Assembly: GCF_000253115.1 (NCBI RefSeq)
Contig: NC_014145.1
Coordinates: 1,178,001 to 1,242,000, forward strand
DNA from: Thiomonas arsenitoxydans
GTDB lineage: Bacteria > Pseudomonadota > Gammaproteobacteria > Burkholderiales > Burkholderiaceae_C
Reading direction: 5' to 3'
Length of the DNA stretch: 64,000 nucleotides
Part shown: one piece after another, positions 1 through 9,486 of the stretch
Position numbering within the stretch: the first letter of the stretch is position 1
Layout of the letters: each line of letters opens with the position of its first letter
Translations under genes and position numbers: made by a program
Notes under the pieces: model-generated
Database searches by the model: none
Told to the model about the DNA's origin: nothing
Seen by the model: the letters and a program-made list of their open reading frames with translations, nothing else

Positions 1-10
1 TGCGGCCTGA

Positions 11-331
11 TCAGAACGAGGACGAATCCGGGCGGCTGTGGCCGCATTTCCAGCATTGAGCGAATTGCGGACCGTGACGTTCGCCGCAGTCGGGGCAGGT
101 CCACGGCGCGCCGCGCAGGGGGGTGCGCAATTCCTGCAGCAACTGTTTGGCGCTCGCCAGATCGTCGTCGTCGAGCACCCAGACCGCTGGGTTGCATTGA
201 TCGGGCGGAATCTCGCCCGCGATGCTGGTGAGGTAGCGCGAGAACACTTCGGCGCGCAGGCCTGCGGCGTTGAGCGCATCGGCCCAAAGCGTGGCGATTA
301 ACAGATTGGGCGCGATGTCCACCCGCTTCAT
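11..331 (-). CDS. DUF2007-type signal-transducing protein with C-terminal zinc ribbon
   Basis: A 106-residue protein. The N-terminal ~70 residues (IAPNLLIATLWADALNAAGL, then a VLDDDDLASAKQLL segment) resemble the DUF2007 'putative signal transducing protein' fold, which often covers for a small regulatory domain. The C-terminus carries a CPDC...CWKC pair of cysteine motifs (about residues 79-97), expected to bind one zinc. Its ATG overlaps the stop of rsgA by ATGA, so the two are translationally coupled. No enzymatic residues are visible, and the biological role is unknown. Confidence 0.7.
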   Translation of the reverse strand: MKRVDIAPNLLIATLWADALNAAGLRAEVFSRYLTSIAGEIPPDQCNPAVWVLDDDDLASAKQLLQELRTPLRGAPWTCPDCGERHGPQFAQCWKCGHSRPDSSSF

Positions 332-1293
332 CGCGGTGCAGCCGAGGTGAGTTCAGCATAGAGCGTGCGGTAGAGCGCCAGCCGCGACGCAGAGATGGCT
401 TGCGGGTCGGTGGTGAACACGCAGCCGGGCTCGTCGCGATGGGTGCAGTTCTGAAAACGGCACTGCCCGTTGCGCGCGCGGATTTCCGGAAAGCCGTGCT
501 GCAACTGCGACACCGAGAGATGATGCAGACCGAAGGACTGGAAGCCTGGCGAATCCATCAGCACGCTTCCCGGCGGAAAGCCGGGTAGGTCGTATAGCCG
601 TGTCGCGGTCGTGGTGTGCTTGCCGGCTGACAATGCCTCGGAAATTTCGCGCGTGGGCGCCTGCGCCTGCGGCGCCAGCAGATTCGTCAGGCTGGACTTG
701 CCCACGCCGGAGGCGCCCAGCAGCAGCGTGGTTTGGCCGCTGAGCAAGGGGGTCAGCACAGCCAGCGCGGCTTGTGGGTCGGTGCGCACCGAGAGTTCGA
801 GCACTTCGTAGCCCAAATCGCGATACAGCCGCATCTCGGCCCGCGCGGCTTCGGCTTGCGGCAGGTCGCATTTGTTCAGCAGTAGGGTTGAGGGAATGTC
901 GGCCGCGTCTGCCGCGATGAGCGCGCGGCCGATCAGGCCGTGCTGGATGCCAGGATAGGTGGCGGTGACCAGCATCACGCGGTCGAGGTTGGCAGCAAAC
1001 ATCTTGCTGCGCCAGAGATCTTCGCGCCACAGTGCATTGCGGCGCGCATGCACCTGTTCGATGGCCAGCGGCGCATCACCCGGGGCGAGGGTGACACGGT
1101 CGCCGCAGACCACCTCGGCGCGCTTGCCGCGGGGCACGCAGGCGAGCACCGTGCCATCGTCAAGCTGCGCCAGATAGTGCCGCCCAAACGCACCGACGAT
1201 GCGTGCGGTCAAACCGTGGGAGGTGGACGGTGCGGATTTGGTGCTGCGCTTGCCCTTGGGGCGTTGGGGGTTGTGGCGCTCTAGGTCGTCCAT
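328..1293 (-). CDS. rsgA: Ribosome small-subunit-dependent GTPase RsgA
   Basis: RsgA is a circularly permuted GTPase that acts in late 30S ribosomal subunit maturation. The 321-residue protein shows an OB-fold N-terminus (ARIVGAFGRHYLAQL), then the permuted G motifs in the order NKCD (G4), GASGVGKSSLTN (G1/P-loop) and DSPGF (G3), and a C-terminal zinc-binding Cys/His cluster (CRFQNCTHRDEPGC). The frame is open further upstream to 1470, but that part overlaps the pterin dehydratase gene and has no family similarity, so I place the start at the MDDLERHN methionine. It is followed with an ATGA overlap by the DUF2007 gene. Confidence 0.93.
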   Translation of the reverse strand: MDDLERHNPQRPKGKRSTKSAPSTSHGLTARIVGAFGRHYLAQLDDGTVLACVPRGKRAEVVCGDRVTLAPGDAPLAIEQVHARRNALWREDLWRSKMFAANLDRVMLVTATYPGIQHGLIGRALIAADAADIPSTLLLNKCDLPQAEAARAEMRLYRDLGYEVLELSVRTDPQAALAVLTPLLSGQTTLLLGASGVGKSSLTNLLAPQAQAPTREISEALSAGKHTTTATRLYDLPGFPPGSVLMDSPGFQSFGLHHLSVSQLQHGFPEIRARNGQCRFQNCTHRDEPGCVFTTDPQAISASRLALYRTLYAELTSAAPR

Positions 1294-1310
1294 GCCGGCC
1301 GTTTGGCGGT

Positions 1311-1655
1311 TTAGCGCGCGGCGCCCTGGGCAAACATCGCGTCGGCTTTGGCCGCGCAAATGAAGTCGTTTCGGGTAATACCGCCGGCCGAATGGGTGTT
1401 GAACGCCACGCTGCAGCGGTTGTATTGCACCAGCAAGTCGGGGTGATGGTCTTCGCGGTGCACCACCCACGCCAGCGCATTCACGAAGGCGAGAGTCTGG
1501 TAGTAGTTGCCGAAGGCGTAGGTCTTGCGGATGCTGCCGTCTTCAAACTGCCAGCCGTCCAGCAGTTGCAGGTAGGGCGTCATGGCCGCGGTGTCCAGGC
1601 GCTGGCTGGCGTCTAGCGGCATGCAGTGGCTGTCGAGCAAATCCTGGAGTGTCAT
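1311..1655 (-). CDS. phhB: 4a-hydroxytetrahydrobiopterin dehydratase (pterin-4a-carbinolamine dehydratase)
   Basis: This enzyme dehydrates 4a-hydroxytetrahydrobiopterin to recycle the cofactor of aromatic amino acid hydroxylases. The 114-residue protein has the family fold and active-site signature HREDHHPDLLVQYNRCSVAFNTH (only partly quoted here as DHHPD followed by a VAFNTH strand). The length matches stand-alone PCD proteins. It lies 17 bp upstream of rsgA and 6 bp downstream of the M48 protease gene on the same strand, which suggests one transcript. No phenylalanine hydroxylase gene is visible in the window, so the physiological substrate could be a molybdopterin or another pterin. Confidence 0.9.
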   Translation of the reverse strand: MTLQDLLDSHCMPLDASQRLDTAAMTPYLQLLDGWQFEDGSIRKTYAFGNYYQTLAFVNALAWVVHREDHHPDLLVQYNRCSVAFNTHSAGGITRNDFICAAKADAMFAQGAAR

Positions 1656-1661
1656 GGCTGT

Positions 1662-2975
1662 TCAGGCTGTCGCCGGAGTGTGGGCCGAAGATGGCGCGAT
1701 GGATGAGGGCAATGCGCCCAGCCGTTCCAGTCGCTGCAGGGCGGGCGGGTGGCTGTAATAAAAGCGCACATAGACGGGGTCGGGCGTGAGCGTGCTGGCA
1801 TTGTCGCGGTAGAGGGTGACGAGGGCTTCGCCTAGCGCGCGGGCGTCGCTGTGCTGGGCCGCGTAGGCGTCGGCCTCGAATTCATGTTTGCGCGAAGTGG
1901 CCGCACCCAGTGGGCTGAAAAACACCGCAAACACCGGCAGCGCCAGACTGAACAGAATGAGCGCGAGTGCATGGTTGGGGGCGAACAGATTGGGCATGAC
2001 GCCCAGACCGACGTAGAACCACACCTGGTTCGACAGCCACCCCAGCAGCGCAAAGCCCGCCAGACTGATGCCGAACATCACCGCCATGCGCTTGAGAATG
2101 TGATGACGCTTGTAGTGCCCGACCTCGTGCGCCAGCACGCCTTCGATCTGCGCCGGGCTAAGCTGGCCGAGCAGGGTGTCGAACAGCACCACGCGCCGCG
2201 CCGCGCCCATGCCGGTGAAGTAGGCGTTGGCGTGCGCGCTGCGACGCGAACCGTCCATGACGAACAGGCCGGACAGCGCAAAGTCACAGCGCTGCATGAG
2301 CGCCTGCGCGCGGGTTTTCACCTCGCCGTCGGGCAGCGGCTGAAACTTGTTGAACAACGGCGCGATCACTAGCGGATACGCCACCATCATCAGCAGGCTG
2401 AAAGCCGTAAGCCCCGCCCAAGCCCACAGCCACCACCAACCCCCGGCCACCTGCATGATCCAGAGCACCAGCAGGGCCAGCGGCAGCATGAGCACCGCGC
2501 CGACCAGCGCGTTTTTGAGCAGATCGACCACGAACATGCGCGGGGTGAGCCGGTTGAAACCGAAGCGCGATTCCAGCCCGAAAGTGCGCGCCACTTCCCA
2601 GGGCAGATCGAGCAGCGAACCGATCACGGCGAAGGCCACCAGCAGCGCAAGCTGGCCTCCCAAAGCGGTGCCGAAAGTGGCGCTCACCCAGCCGTTGAGC
2701 AACTGCAGCCCGCCTTCGAGCGTCCACACCAGCACGATCATGGCGGAGAACAGCGTCGTCCACAGACCAAAGCGCAGTTTCGCCACGGTGTAGTCAGCGG
2801 CCTTCTGGTGGGCTTCGAGCGAAATGCTGGCGCGGAATGGCGCGGGCACGGCATCACGGTGCGCGAGCACATGGCGCTGCTGCCGCTGGGCCAGCCAGAG
2901 CTTCAGCGCCGTGCCGCCAATCAGCGCGGCGGCGAACAGCGCGCTCCAGGCGAGGGCAAGATGTTGCGGGCTCAT
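1662..2975 (-). CDS. M48 family zinc metalloprotease (Ste24/CAAX-protease-like)
   Basis: An integral-membrane zinc endopeptidase of 437 residues. The catalytic motif HEVGHYKRHH is near residue 285, and the third zinc ligand is likely the glutamate in KHEFEADAYA near residue 365. Several hydrophobic segments surround it (about residues 8-28, 70-90, 105-125, 155-205, 300-350), as in Ste24-type proteases. In bacteria, proteins of this family are thought to act in membrane protein quality control; the bacterial substrate is not known. It heads the probable M48-phhB-rsgA-DUF2007 transcript and is divergent from orn. Confidence 0.9.
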   Translation of the reverse strand: MSPQHLALAWSALFAAALIGGTALKLWLAQRQQRHVLAHRDAVPAPFRASISLEAHQKAADYTVAKLRFGLWTTLFSAMIVLVWTLEGGLQLLNGWVSATFGTALGGQLALLVAFAVIGSLLDLPWEVARTFGLESRFGFNRLTPRMFVVDLLKNALVGAVLMLPLALLVLWIMQVAGGWWWLWAWAGLTAFSLLMMVAYPLVIAPLFNKFQPLPDGEVKTRAQALMQRCDFALSGLFVMDGSRRSAHANAYFTGMGAARRVVLFDTLLGQLSPAQIEGVLAHEVGHYKRHHILKRMAVMFGISLAGFALLGWLSNQVWFYVGLGVMPNLFAPNHALALILFSLALPVFAVFFSPLGAATSRKHEFEADAYAAQHSDARALGEALVTLYRDNASTLTPDPVYVRFYYSHPPALQRLERLGALPSSIAPSSAHTPATA

Positions 2976-3070
2976 GCGAAAATCCTTGTCAGTCTTAGGT
3001 TCAGTCAGATTATCCCACCCGGCCTGTCCTCGCGACCCGCCGCCGCCATTCCCCTACTTGAATGCATTTC

Positions 3071-3682
3071 ATGTCCGATTCCGCCACGCCTGCCGCTTCC
3101 ATCCTCACCTGTCACGACGACAACCTCATCTGGGTCGACATGGAGATGACGGGGCTGAATCCCGACACCGATCGCATCATCGAAGTGGCCGTGGTCGTGA
3201 CCGACCCGCAGCTCACCGTGCGCGTGGAAGGGCCGGTGCTGGCCATCCATCAAAGCGATGCGGTGCTGGCCGGCATGGACGCCTGGAACCAGAACACCCA
3301 CGGCAAATCCGGCCTCACCGACCGGGTGCGCGCCAGCACGGTGGACGAAGCGCAGGCCAGCAAGGCGATCATCGCTTTCCTCAAAAAATACGTGCCCGCT
3401 GGCAAGTCGCCGATGTGCGGCAACACCATTTGCCAGGATCGCCGTTTCATGGCCCGGGGCATGCCCGAGCTGGAAGCCTATTTCCATTACCGCAACCTCG
3501 ACGTGAGCACCCTCAAGGAACTGGCGCGGCGCTGGCGCCCCGAGCTGGTGAGCGCCTTCAAGAAGCAGCAGGCCCACACCGCGCTGGCCGACATTCAGGA
3601 ATCCATCGACGAGTTGCGCCATTACCGCGAGCACTTCCTGCGCGTGCCGGTGGCGGGTATCGATCCGGAAGTGGCGGGGTGA
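3071..3682 (+). CDS. orn: Oligoribonuclease
   Basis: Orn degrades di- and short oligonucleotides to mononucleotides, including pGpG from cyclic-di-GMP turnover. The ~203-residue protein shows the DEDDh exonuclease residues: [11 protein letters not shown] (Exo I, D and E), the [10 protein letters not shown] stretch (Exo II) and [11 protein letters not shown] (Exo III, H and D). I chose the MSDSATP methionine; an in-frame ATG 9 bp earlier (MHF-) is equally open. Neither has a strong ribosome-binding site. It is divergently arranged with the M48 protease. Confidence 0.95.
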   Translation: MSDSATPAASILTCHDDNLIWVDMEMTGLNPDTDRIIEVAVVVTDPQLTVRVEGPVLAIHQSDAVLAGMDAWNQNTHGKSGLTDRVRASTVDEAQASKAIIAFLKKYVPAGKSPMCGNTICQDRRFMARGMPELEAYFHYRNLDVSTLKELARRWRPELVSAFKKQQAHTALADIQESIDELRHYREHFLRVPVAGIDPEVAG

Positions 3683-3716
3683 GCCTTCCGTAGCGACTGA
3701 CGAAGCCGCTCAGCGT

Positions 3717-4655
3717 TTACCGAGTCGCTGTCGAGGACTTGCGGCTCTGGCGCGGCGACTGACCGAAATGCTGTCGATAGGCGCGGCTGAAGTGCGCAGG
3801 CTCGGTGAAGCCGCATTGATAAGCGACGGAGGCAATCGACACATGACGCGAGGCCGGGTGTTCAAGGAGCGCGCGGGCGGTCTCAAGCCTTCGGTGTTTC
3901 ACCAGCCGGGAAAAGGTGATGCCGCGCAGCGATGCGAGCCGGTAGAGATATCGCTCTGAGATGCCCACAGCCCGCGCGCAGTCAGCGGGCGATAGGGCCG
4001 ACGCATCGAACAGATGGGTTTCGACGTAGGACAGAACCTGCTGCCAGCGGGTGGCGTTCGGCGGTTTGGCCGGTTCGGCATCTCGCTCGATGCTGTAATA
4101 GGCCGCCGCGAACAGCCAGGGCAGCGCGAATCCCGCATACAGGCTGCTGACCGAACCTTGATCTGATGCGGGCAGCAGCGTGTGCAGACCGTATGAGGCG
4201 ACGACTCTTGGCCGCAGAAGCTGCCGACGATCGCTTCTGGCCTGATGCCACAGCAAGGCGCCGCGCGGCATTCTCACGGCGATCAGACGGGCGGGCGTTT
4301 CGAAGACGATGCGCGAAGGTTGTTGCAGGTTGCGAAACGATAGATCACCGGCGCGAAAGCGCAGCGTGGCTCCTTTCTGCTCGATCACACCTTCGCCCTC
4401 GATGACGATATGGCTCAAGACGGTATCGCGAACATCCGCCGATAAAGCGGACAGATGCTGCGCGCTGTGCGTGATGATCTGCGGTTGCAAGGTCAGGGGC
4501 GTCATGCTCAACGCCCCTGCGAAAACCTCCTGCCCGATGTGTCCTCCCGGGCCAGGGCAGGTGAGGCTGGTGTGGCCTGGCACGAACCGGCGAGACAACA
4601 ACTGCTCCCAGCTTGCAAGGTTGTGGGGCATGTCGCAGTTCGAGTGATCGCGCAT
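3717..4655 (-). CDS. AraC-family transcriptional regulator
   Basis: A 312-residue regulator. The N-terminal ~190 residues resemble a cupin-like effector domain (AraC-binding-like, with a QKGATLRFRAGDLSF strand pair). The C-terminal ~100 residues are a double helix-turn-helix: CARAVGISERYLYRLASLRGITFSRLV, then SIASVAYQCGFTEPAHFSRAYRQHFGQSP, the typical AraC ending. The frame extends upstream to a TTG at 4694, but AAGGA lies 11 nt before the ATG at 4653-4655, which favours that start. It is divergent from the MFS carrier at 4778 and is its most likely regulator. The effector is unknown. Confidence 0.88.
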   Translation of the reverse strand: MRDHSNCDMPHNLASWEQLLSRRFVPGHTSLTCPGPGGHIGQEVFAGALSMTPLTLQPQIITHSAQHLSALSADVRDTVLSHIVIEGEGVIEQKGATLRFRAGDLSFRNLQQPSRIVFETPARLIAVRMPRGALLWHQARSDRRQLLRPRVVASYGLHTLLPASDQGSVSSLYAGFALPWLFAAAYYSIERDAEPAKPPNATRWQQVLSYVETHLFDASALSPADCARAVGISERYLYRLASLRGITFSRLVKHRRLETARALLEHPASRHVSIASVAYQCGFTEPAHFSRAYRQHFGQSPRQSRKSSTATR

Positions 4656-4777
4656 GTGCAGTGTCATCCTTGAAAGGGGTGCGTGGGCAACCAAGTTTAA
4701 GGGTTGGCCGTACCTACTATGCAGCGGTCAGGCCATTCCTGGCGACACGCTCGAATGCTGCCTTTAGATGACGACCT

Positions 4778-5911
4778 ATGCGCCGATGGACTCCCTTTGT
4801 CTTGCTGATGCCGTTTCAGTTCATTTTCGGGCTGATCTATTCCTGGGGAACGATTTCCCCGGCCATCCACGTCCAGAGTGGCTGGCCGCAGGCCACGCTT
4901 GATCTCGCGTTCTCGCTCACCCCGCTGGGTTTGCTTCCCGCCGTCATTCTGGCGGGGCGCGCGCTTCATCGCCTGGCGCCGAAGACGCTGCTGGCGTGGG
5001 CGCTGACCTGTTTCACCGTGGGCGGGGGCATCGGCCTTCTGACGGCCTCGCCCGTGGCGTTCATGCTGGGTTACAGCCTGCTGGCGCTGGGCGTCGGCGC
5101 GGGTTTGTCGACCGCCGCCTGCATCGCCCTGGTTTCGCGTCTTTACCCGCAGCGCCGCGGTTCTCTGGGTGGCGCGCTCCTGGCGCTCTATGGCATGTCG
5201 TCCGTGATCAGTGCGCCCTTGTTCGATGAGATCAACCGCCTCATAGGCTGGCGGCCCTCGCTTGCCGCGCTGCTCGGCTTGTATGCGGCCGTGGGGTGGA
5301 TCGCTTGGGCCTTTCTGCCGGTGGCGCCCGCGGCGCCGAGGCGCCAAACGGACCCCCTGCCGCTGATGGTTCTGCTCAAGCAGCGACCCTTGCAATGGGC
5401 GCTGGTCATCGTTCTGATGGCCACTCCGCTGGGTTCCGCCTCTTTTGCCACAATCGGGCATCTCACCAAGGCCATCGGCGTCAGTTCGGCGCTGGGTGTG
5501 TTGGCGGTGTCTCTGATGGCCTTGGGCAACGGAGTGGGACGGCTGGGATTCGGGTTTCTGGCCGACTGGATTTCACCGCGCTTCAGTCGCGCGGCGGCGC
5601 TGGGCCTCAACGCGCTTGCCGCGCTTTTGTTGCTGGGGGTGTTGCACGGCTACGGCGTGGGGGCCTTTGCCGCCTATCCGCTGCTCATCGGCCTGGCCTT
5701 CGGCGGCATGGCGGGCAAGCTGCCTGCCTTGGCCGCGCATGTGGCCGAGCGCCACAGCGAGGCGGCGTTTGGCCTGCTGTTCGGCGCCTTTGCTTTCGCC
5801 AGTTTTCTCGGCCCTTTTTTGAGCGCTGGTCTTGGCATGCACTCCGCGCTGCAGGGGCTCGCCTTGTGCGCTCTCGCGGCGATGGGGCTTGGGTTGGTTG
5901 TGGCGAGGTGA
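4778..5911 (+). CDS. MFS transporter, oxalate/formate-antiporter-like
   Basis: A 377-residue major facilitator carrier with about 12 hydrophobic segments. The N-terminus (FIFGLIYSWGTISPAI..., then TLDLAFSLTPLG) resembles the OFA subgroup, in which the first helices carry a 'YSWG/YAWS' turn. The cytoplasmic loop with YPQRRGSLGGALLALYG is the A/B-like region. It has a short hydrophilic N-terminus and no extra domains. It is divergently transcribed from the AraC regulator at 3717-4655, suggesting an inducible carrier for a small organic anion. The substrate cannot be read from sequence. Confidence 0.8.
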   Translation: MRRWTPFVLLMPFQFIFGLIYSWGTISPAIHVQSGWPQATLDLAFSLTPLGLLPAVILAGRALHRLAPKTLLAWALTCFTVGGGIGLLTASPVAFMLGYSLLALGVGAGLSTAACIALVSRLYPQRRGSLGGALLALYGMSSVISAPLFDEINRLIGWRPSLAALLGLYAAVGWIAWAFLPVAPAAPRRQTDPLPLMVLLKQRPLQWALVIVLMATPLGSASFATIGHLTKAIGVSSALGVLAVSLMALGNGVGRLGFGFLADWISPRFSRAAALGLNALAALLLLGVLHGYGVGAFAAYPLLIGLAFGGMAGKLPALAAHVAERHSEAAFGLLFGAFAFASFLGPFLSAGLGMHSALQGLALCALAAMGLGLVVAR

Positions 5912-5912
5912 A

Positions 5913-6611
5913 TCAAACCGCTTGCTTTTGCAGCAGCCGCACGTGCATCGGGCGAGTGAAGTGCGCGCCGTCGGCGCGGCAATGCGGGTCGAAGGCGGCC
6001 TTGACGCGCTGCCGCAAATCGTCGGTGATCTGATGATCGGCGAAGCTGGGGTAGAGCATGCGCTGCTCGAAAGACTCCCAGTTGGGGAAGTGCGCGGGCA
6101 TGTCGAAGCGGCGCTCGGCGGTCTGCTGCCATTGCCCGGTTGACAGGGCCCGGTCGAGCGCGGCCTGCGCTGCGGCGCGCACCGGGCCTTCGTCGTTGTA
6201 GAGCTTGACGATGTCGTTGAGCGCGCCTTCATAAACCGGCTCCGAGACGTAGAGCCAGCCGCCCGGACGCAGCACGCGCCAGGTTTCCGCCAGTGCGGTC
6301 TGCATGGCGCCCTGCGGAATGTGGTGCAGCGACTTGAGCATCAGCGCCAGATCGAAGCCGCAGTCCGCGGCCGGTATGGCCGTGGCGCTCTGCTGCACGA
6401 AGCGCAGCCGCGGTGCAAGCATTTCGGGCAGACGCGCCAGATTCTTGGCGTGCTGGACGGCATCGACTTCCAGCGCCAGCGCTTCGCAGGCCGGGCAGCA
6501 CTGCAGCAGCTCGGTGAGCAGCCGGGCGCTACCGCAACCCAGTTCGATGACCTTCAGGCTGTTACCCAGCGGCACCAGTTCGGTCAGGACGTCGAGTTCG
6601 TTGTGGATCAT
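5913..6611 (-). CDS. Class I SAM-dependent methyltransferase
   Basis: A 232-residue protein with the SAM-binding motif VIELGCGSARLLTEL (motif I, ~residues 19-33), an acidic motif II (ALALEVDAVQ) and a post-motif segment DLALMLKSLHHIPQG typical of methyltransferase domain 11. A later LRPGGWLYVSEPVY strand follows. The substrate is not evident. It converges tail-to-tail with the MFS gene (1-bp gap) and lies downstream of the acyl-CoA ligase on the same strand, 55 bp away. Confidence 0.8.
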   Translation of the reverse strand: MIHNELDVLTELVPLGNSLKVIELGCGSARLLTELLQCCPACEALALEVDAVQHAKNLARLPEMLAPRLRFVQQSATAIPAADCGFDLALMLKSLHHIPQGAMQTALAETWRVLRPGGWLYVSEPVYEGALNDIVKLYNDEGPVRAAAQAALDRALSTGQWQQTAERRFDMPAHFPNWESFEQRMLYPSFADHQITDDLRQRVKAAFDPHCRADGAHFTRPMHVRLLQKQAV

Positions 6612-6665
6612 GGGGGGGCTTGTGGGTGAGCAAGGCCGCGATTTTAGAGACGGAGCGCGGCGCTT

Positions 6666-8387
6666 TCAGCCCGGGAGATCGTCTTCGTAAAACTCCAGGT
6701 CGCCTCGCACCCCTGCCGCACGGTCGATTTCGATTTTGCGCAACTCAACCCGGCGAATCTTGCCCGAGATGGTCTTGGGCAGGTCGAAGAACTCGATGCG
6801 GCGGATGCGCTTGTAAGGCGCGGCGCGTTCGCGCACGAACAGCAGAATGTCTCGGGCCAGTTCGGCGCTGGGCGTAAAGCCGACGCGGCATGACACGAAG
6901 GCTTTGGGGATGGTCAGCCGCAGCGCATCCGGGCAGGGCACCACGGCGGCCTCGGCCACGGCGGGATGTTCGATCAGCAGGCTTTCCAGCTCGAACGGGC
7001 TGATGCGGTAGTCGGAGGACTTGAACACGTCGTCGGTGCGGCCAACGAAGGTGTAATAACCGTCGGCGTCGCGTTGCGCCACGTCGCCGGTGTGGTAGAG
7101 GCCGTCGTGCATGACCTGCGCGGTTTTCTCGGCATCGCCCGCATATTCGACCAGCAGACCGGTGGGGCGCGGCTCGGTCTCGACGCAGACTTCGCCTTCT
7201 TCCTCTGAGTTGCCGTCCACATCGACCAGGCGGATGCGGTAGCCCGGCATGGGGCGGCCCATGGCGCCGGGTTTGAGCGGCTGGCCGGGGCTGTTGCCGA
7301 TGAGCGCACAGGTCTCGGTCTGGCCGTAGCCGTCGCGGATGGTGATGCCCCAGGCGGCGCGCACCCGCTCGATCACTTCCGGGTTGAGCGGCTCACCAGC
7401 GCCCACCAGTTCGCGCAGTTTGACCGGATAGCGCTTCAAATCTTCCTGAATGAGCATGCGCCACACCGTGGGCGGCGCGCACAGGGTGGTGATGCCGCAG
7501 CGCGACAGGGTTTGCAGCGTGGCCGCGGCGTTGAATCGGCTTTGGTTGAAGGCGAAGATCGCCGCGCCGGCGTTCCAGGGGGCGAAAAAACTGCTCCACG
7601 CGTGCTTGGCCCAACCGGGGGAGCTGATGTTCCAGTGCACATCGCCGGGCTGCAGGCCGATCCAGTACATCGTGGCCAGCGCACCCACGGGATAGCTTTG
7701 ATGGGTGTGCAGCACCAGCTTGGGCTTGGAGGTGGTGCCGGAGGTGAAGTAGAGCAGCAGCGGATCGGTGGCGCGGGTGTCGGCCTCGGGCGCGAAGTCG
7801 GCGGCCGCTGTTTGCGCCCCGGCAAGCGCTGTCCAACCGATGGGCGCGCTGCCTGCGGTGAAACGGCCTTGTACCTGCGTCCAGATGGTTTGCGGCAGAT
7901 CGTGGAATTTGGCGGTGTCGGCCGGCAGGCAGATCACATGCCGCACGCCGCCGCGGACGATGCGGTCTTGGAGGTCGGTGGGGGTGAGCAGGGTGGTGGC
8001 GGGAATCATCACCGCGCCGAGTTTGATGCAGGCGAGCATGGCGTCCCACAGCTCGATGCAGTTGGGCAGCATGAGCAGCACGCGGTCGCCGCGCGCCACG
8101 CCGCCCGCGCGCAGGAAGTTGGCCATGCGCGCCGAGCGCTGCGCCATGTCGGCAAAGCTGTAGCGCGCCTCGCTGCCGTCTTCTTCCACGATCCACAGCG
8201 CAATCGCGTCATTGCCTTGGGCCATTGGATCGAAATAATCGAGCGCCCAGTTGAAGCGGTCGAGCGCGGGCCAGCGGAAATCGGCGTAGGCGCGGGCGTA
8301 TTCGGTGCGGTGGCGCTGCAGCAGGTCGCGCGCCTGCACAAAACCGGCATGGGCGCCGGGGTGGCTGATGGGATGGCTGATCTGCAT
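6666..8387 (-). CDS. AMP-dependent acyl-CoA synthetase/ligase
   Basis: A 573-residue ANL-superfamily enzyme that activates a carboxylic acid as acyl-AMP and then acyl-CoA. Visible motifs: the P-loop-like LLYFTSGTTSKPKLV (A3), DGYGQTETCALIGN (A5), YHTGDVAQRDADGYYTFVGRTDD (A7-A8) and the C-terminal lysine motif KTISGKIRRVELR (A10). The layout and length resemble medium-chain or benzoate-CoA-type ligases (MACS group) more than acetyl-CoA synthetase. The start is supported by AGGAGA just upstream. No pathway partners are adjacent, so the substrate is open. Confidence 0.85.
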   Translation of the reverse strand: MQISHPISHPGAHAGFVQARDLLQRHRTEYARAYADFRWPALDRFNWALDYFDPMAQGNDAIALWIVEEDGSEARYSFADMAQRSARMANFLRAGGVARGDRVLLMLPNCIELWDAMLACIKLGAVMIPATTLLTPTDLQDRIVRGGVRHVICLPADTAKFHDLPQTIWTQVQGRFTAGSAPIGWTALAGAQTAAADFAPEADTRATDPLLLYFTSGTTSKPKLVLHTHQSYPVGALATMYWIGLQPGDVHWNISSPGWAKHAWSSFFAPWNAGAAIFAFNQSRFNAAATLQTLSRCGITTLCAPPTVWRMLIQEDLKRYPVKLRELVGAGEPLNPEVIERVRAAWGITIRDGYGQTETCALIGNSPGQPLKPGAMGRPMPGYRIRLVDVDGNSEEEGEVCVETEPRPTGLLVEYAGDAEKTAQVMHDGLYHTGDVAQRDADGYYTFVGRTDDVFKSSDYRISPFELESLLIEHPAVAEAAVVPCPDALRLTIPKAFVSCRVGFTPSAELARDILLFVRERAAPYKRIRRIEFFDLPKTISGKIRRVELRKIEIDRAAGVRGDLEFYEDDLPG

Positions 8388-8530
8388 CGAAGTCTCCTGA
8401 TGTTGTTATGCGCCCACTTTAGCCCGCACCGCTGAGGCGGGCCAGCGGGAAAGCACAGAGGTCGACAGTCAGGTCGATGTCAGTTATCCCCCTCGGGGCG
8501 GCTTGCGCAGCAAGCCAGGGGCCTTGCAGC

Positions 8531-9385
8531 TCAGTCCGGCATGGGCGCCAGGCTGCGGGTGCAGGGGATCTGGGTGATGTCCAGCCAAGGCTGACCCGCG
8601 GGCGGCAGCTTCAATGCGCTGAGCGCGCCGCCCCACAGGCAGCCGCTGTCCAGGCATAGCGCGTTGTGTTCCCAGCGCAGGCCCAGGGTGGACCAATGGC
8701 CGAAGGCGATGGGAGTCTGCGCGGTCTCGCGCTGCGGCAGGGCGAACCAGGGCAGGAGTTCGGAGGAGGCGCCGTTGGCGCTGGCCTGCTTGTTGTGAAA
8801 ATCCAGTCGTCCCCGATTCGGGCCGCTGGCCTGCAGAAAACGGGCGCGGGTGAGGGTGTTGACCACGATGCGCAGACGGTCGAACCCCGCCAGACTCTCG
8901 CTCCATTCGTCGGGCTGATTGCCGAACATCACGCGCAGGAAATCGACGTAATCGGGCGCGCGCAGGCGGCGCTCCACCTCGGCGGCGAGTTGCACGGTTT
9001 TGTCGGCCGACCATTGCGGCAACACCCCGGCGTGCACCAGCAGCCAGCCACGCTCCATCAGCGCCAGCGGGCGGCGGCGCACCCAGTCGATCAGCTCCGT
9101 GCGCCGTGGTGATTGCAGGATGTCGTCGAGCGTGTCGCTGCGATGCGCCTTGCGCACGCCATGCGCCACGGCCAGCAGATGCAGGTCGTGATTGCCCAGC
9201 AGACATTGCGCGCTGTCGCCCAGCGCCATCAGCCGCTCCATGCTGGCGAGCGACTGCGGGCCGCGATTGACCAGGTCGCCCAGCACGATGAGCCGGTCGT
9301 GCGCCGGGTCGAACTGCAGCGCGTCGAGCAGGGCGTCGAAGGCGTCGGCGCAGCCTTGCACATCGCCGATCAGGTACGTTGCCAA
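8531..9385 (-). CDS. apaH: Symmetrical bis(5'-nucleosyl)-tetraphosphatase (Ap4A hydrolase)
   Basis: ApaH splits Ap4A and related dinucleotides to two ADP; it can also remove Np4 caps from RNA. The 284-residue protein has the metallophosphatase signature in order: GDVQGC (near residue 8), GDLVNRGP (~36), GNHD (~65) and conserved histidines in LVHAGVLPQW and AFGHWS. The length matches the family. It is divergent from the phosphomannomutase gene, with 101 bp between starts. Confidence 0.94.
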   Translation of the reverse strand: MATYLIGDVQGCADAFDALLDALQFDPAHDRLIVLGDLVNRGPQSLASMERLMALGDSAQCLLGNHDLHLLAVAHGVRKAHRSDTLDDILQSPRRTELIDWVRRRPLALMERGWLLVHAGVLPQWSADKTVQLAAEVERRLRAPDYVDFLRVMFGNQPDEWSESLAGFDRLRIVVNTLTRARFLQASGPNRGRLDFHNKQASANGASSELLPWFALPQRETAQTPIAFGHWSTLGLRWEHNALCLDSGCLWGGALSALKLPPAGQPWLDITQIPCTRSLAPMPD

Positions 9386-9486
9386 AGCCTCTCCCTAAAA
9401 TGCGTGGTTTACCAAACGCATCATCGTAATGACGCAAGTTGACGCTTGCGCGCTCTTCTCGACAATGCATCTCACCGGAGCCCCGC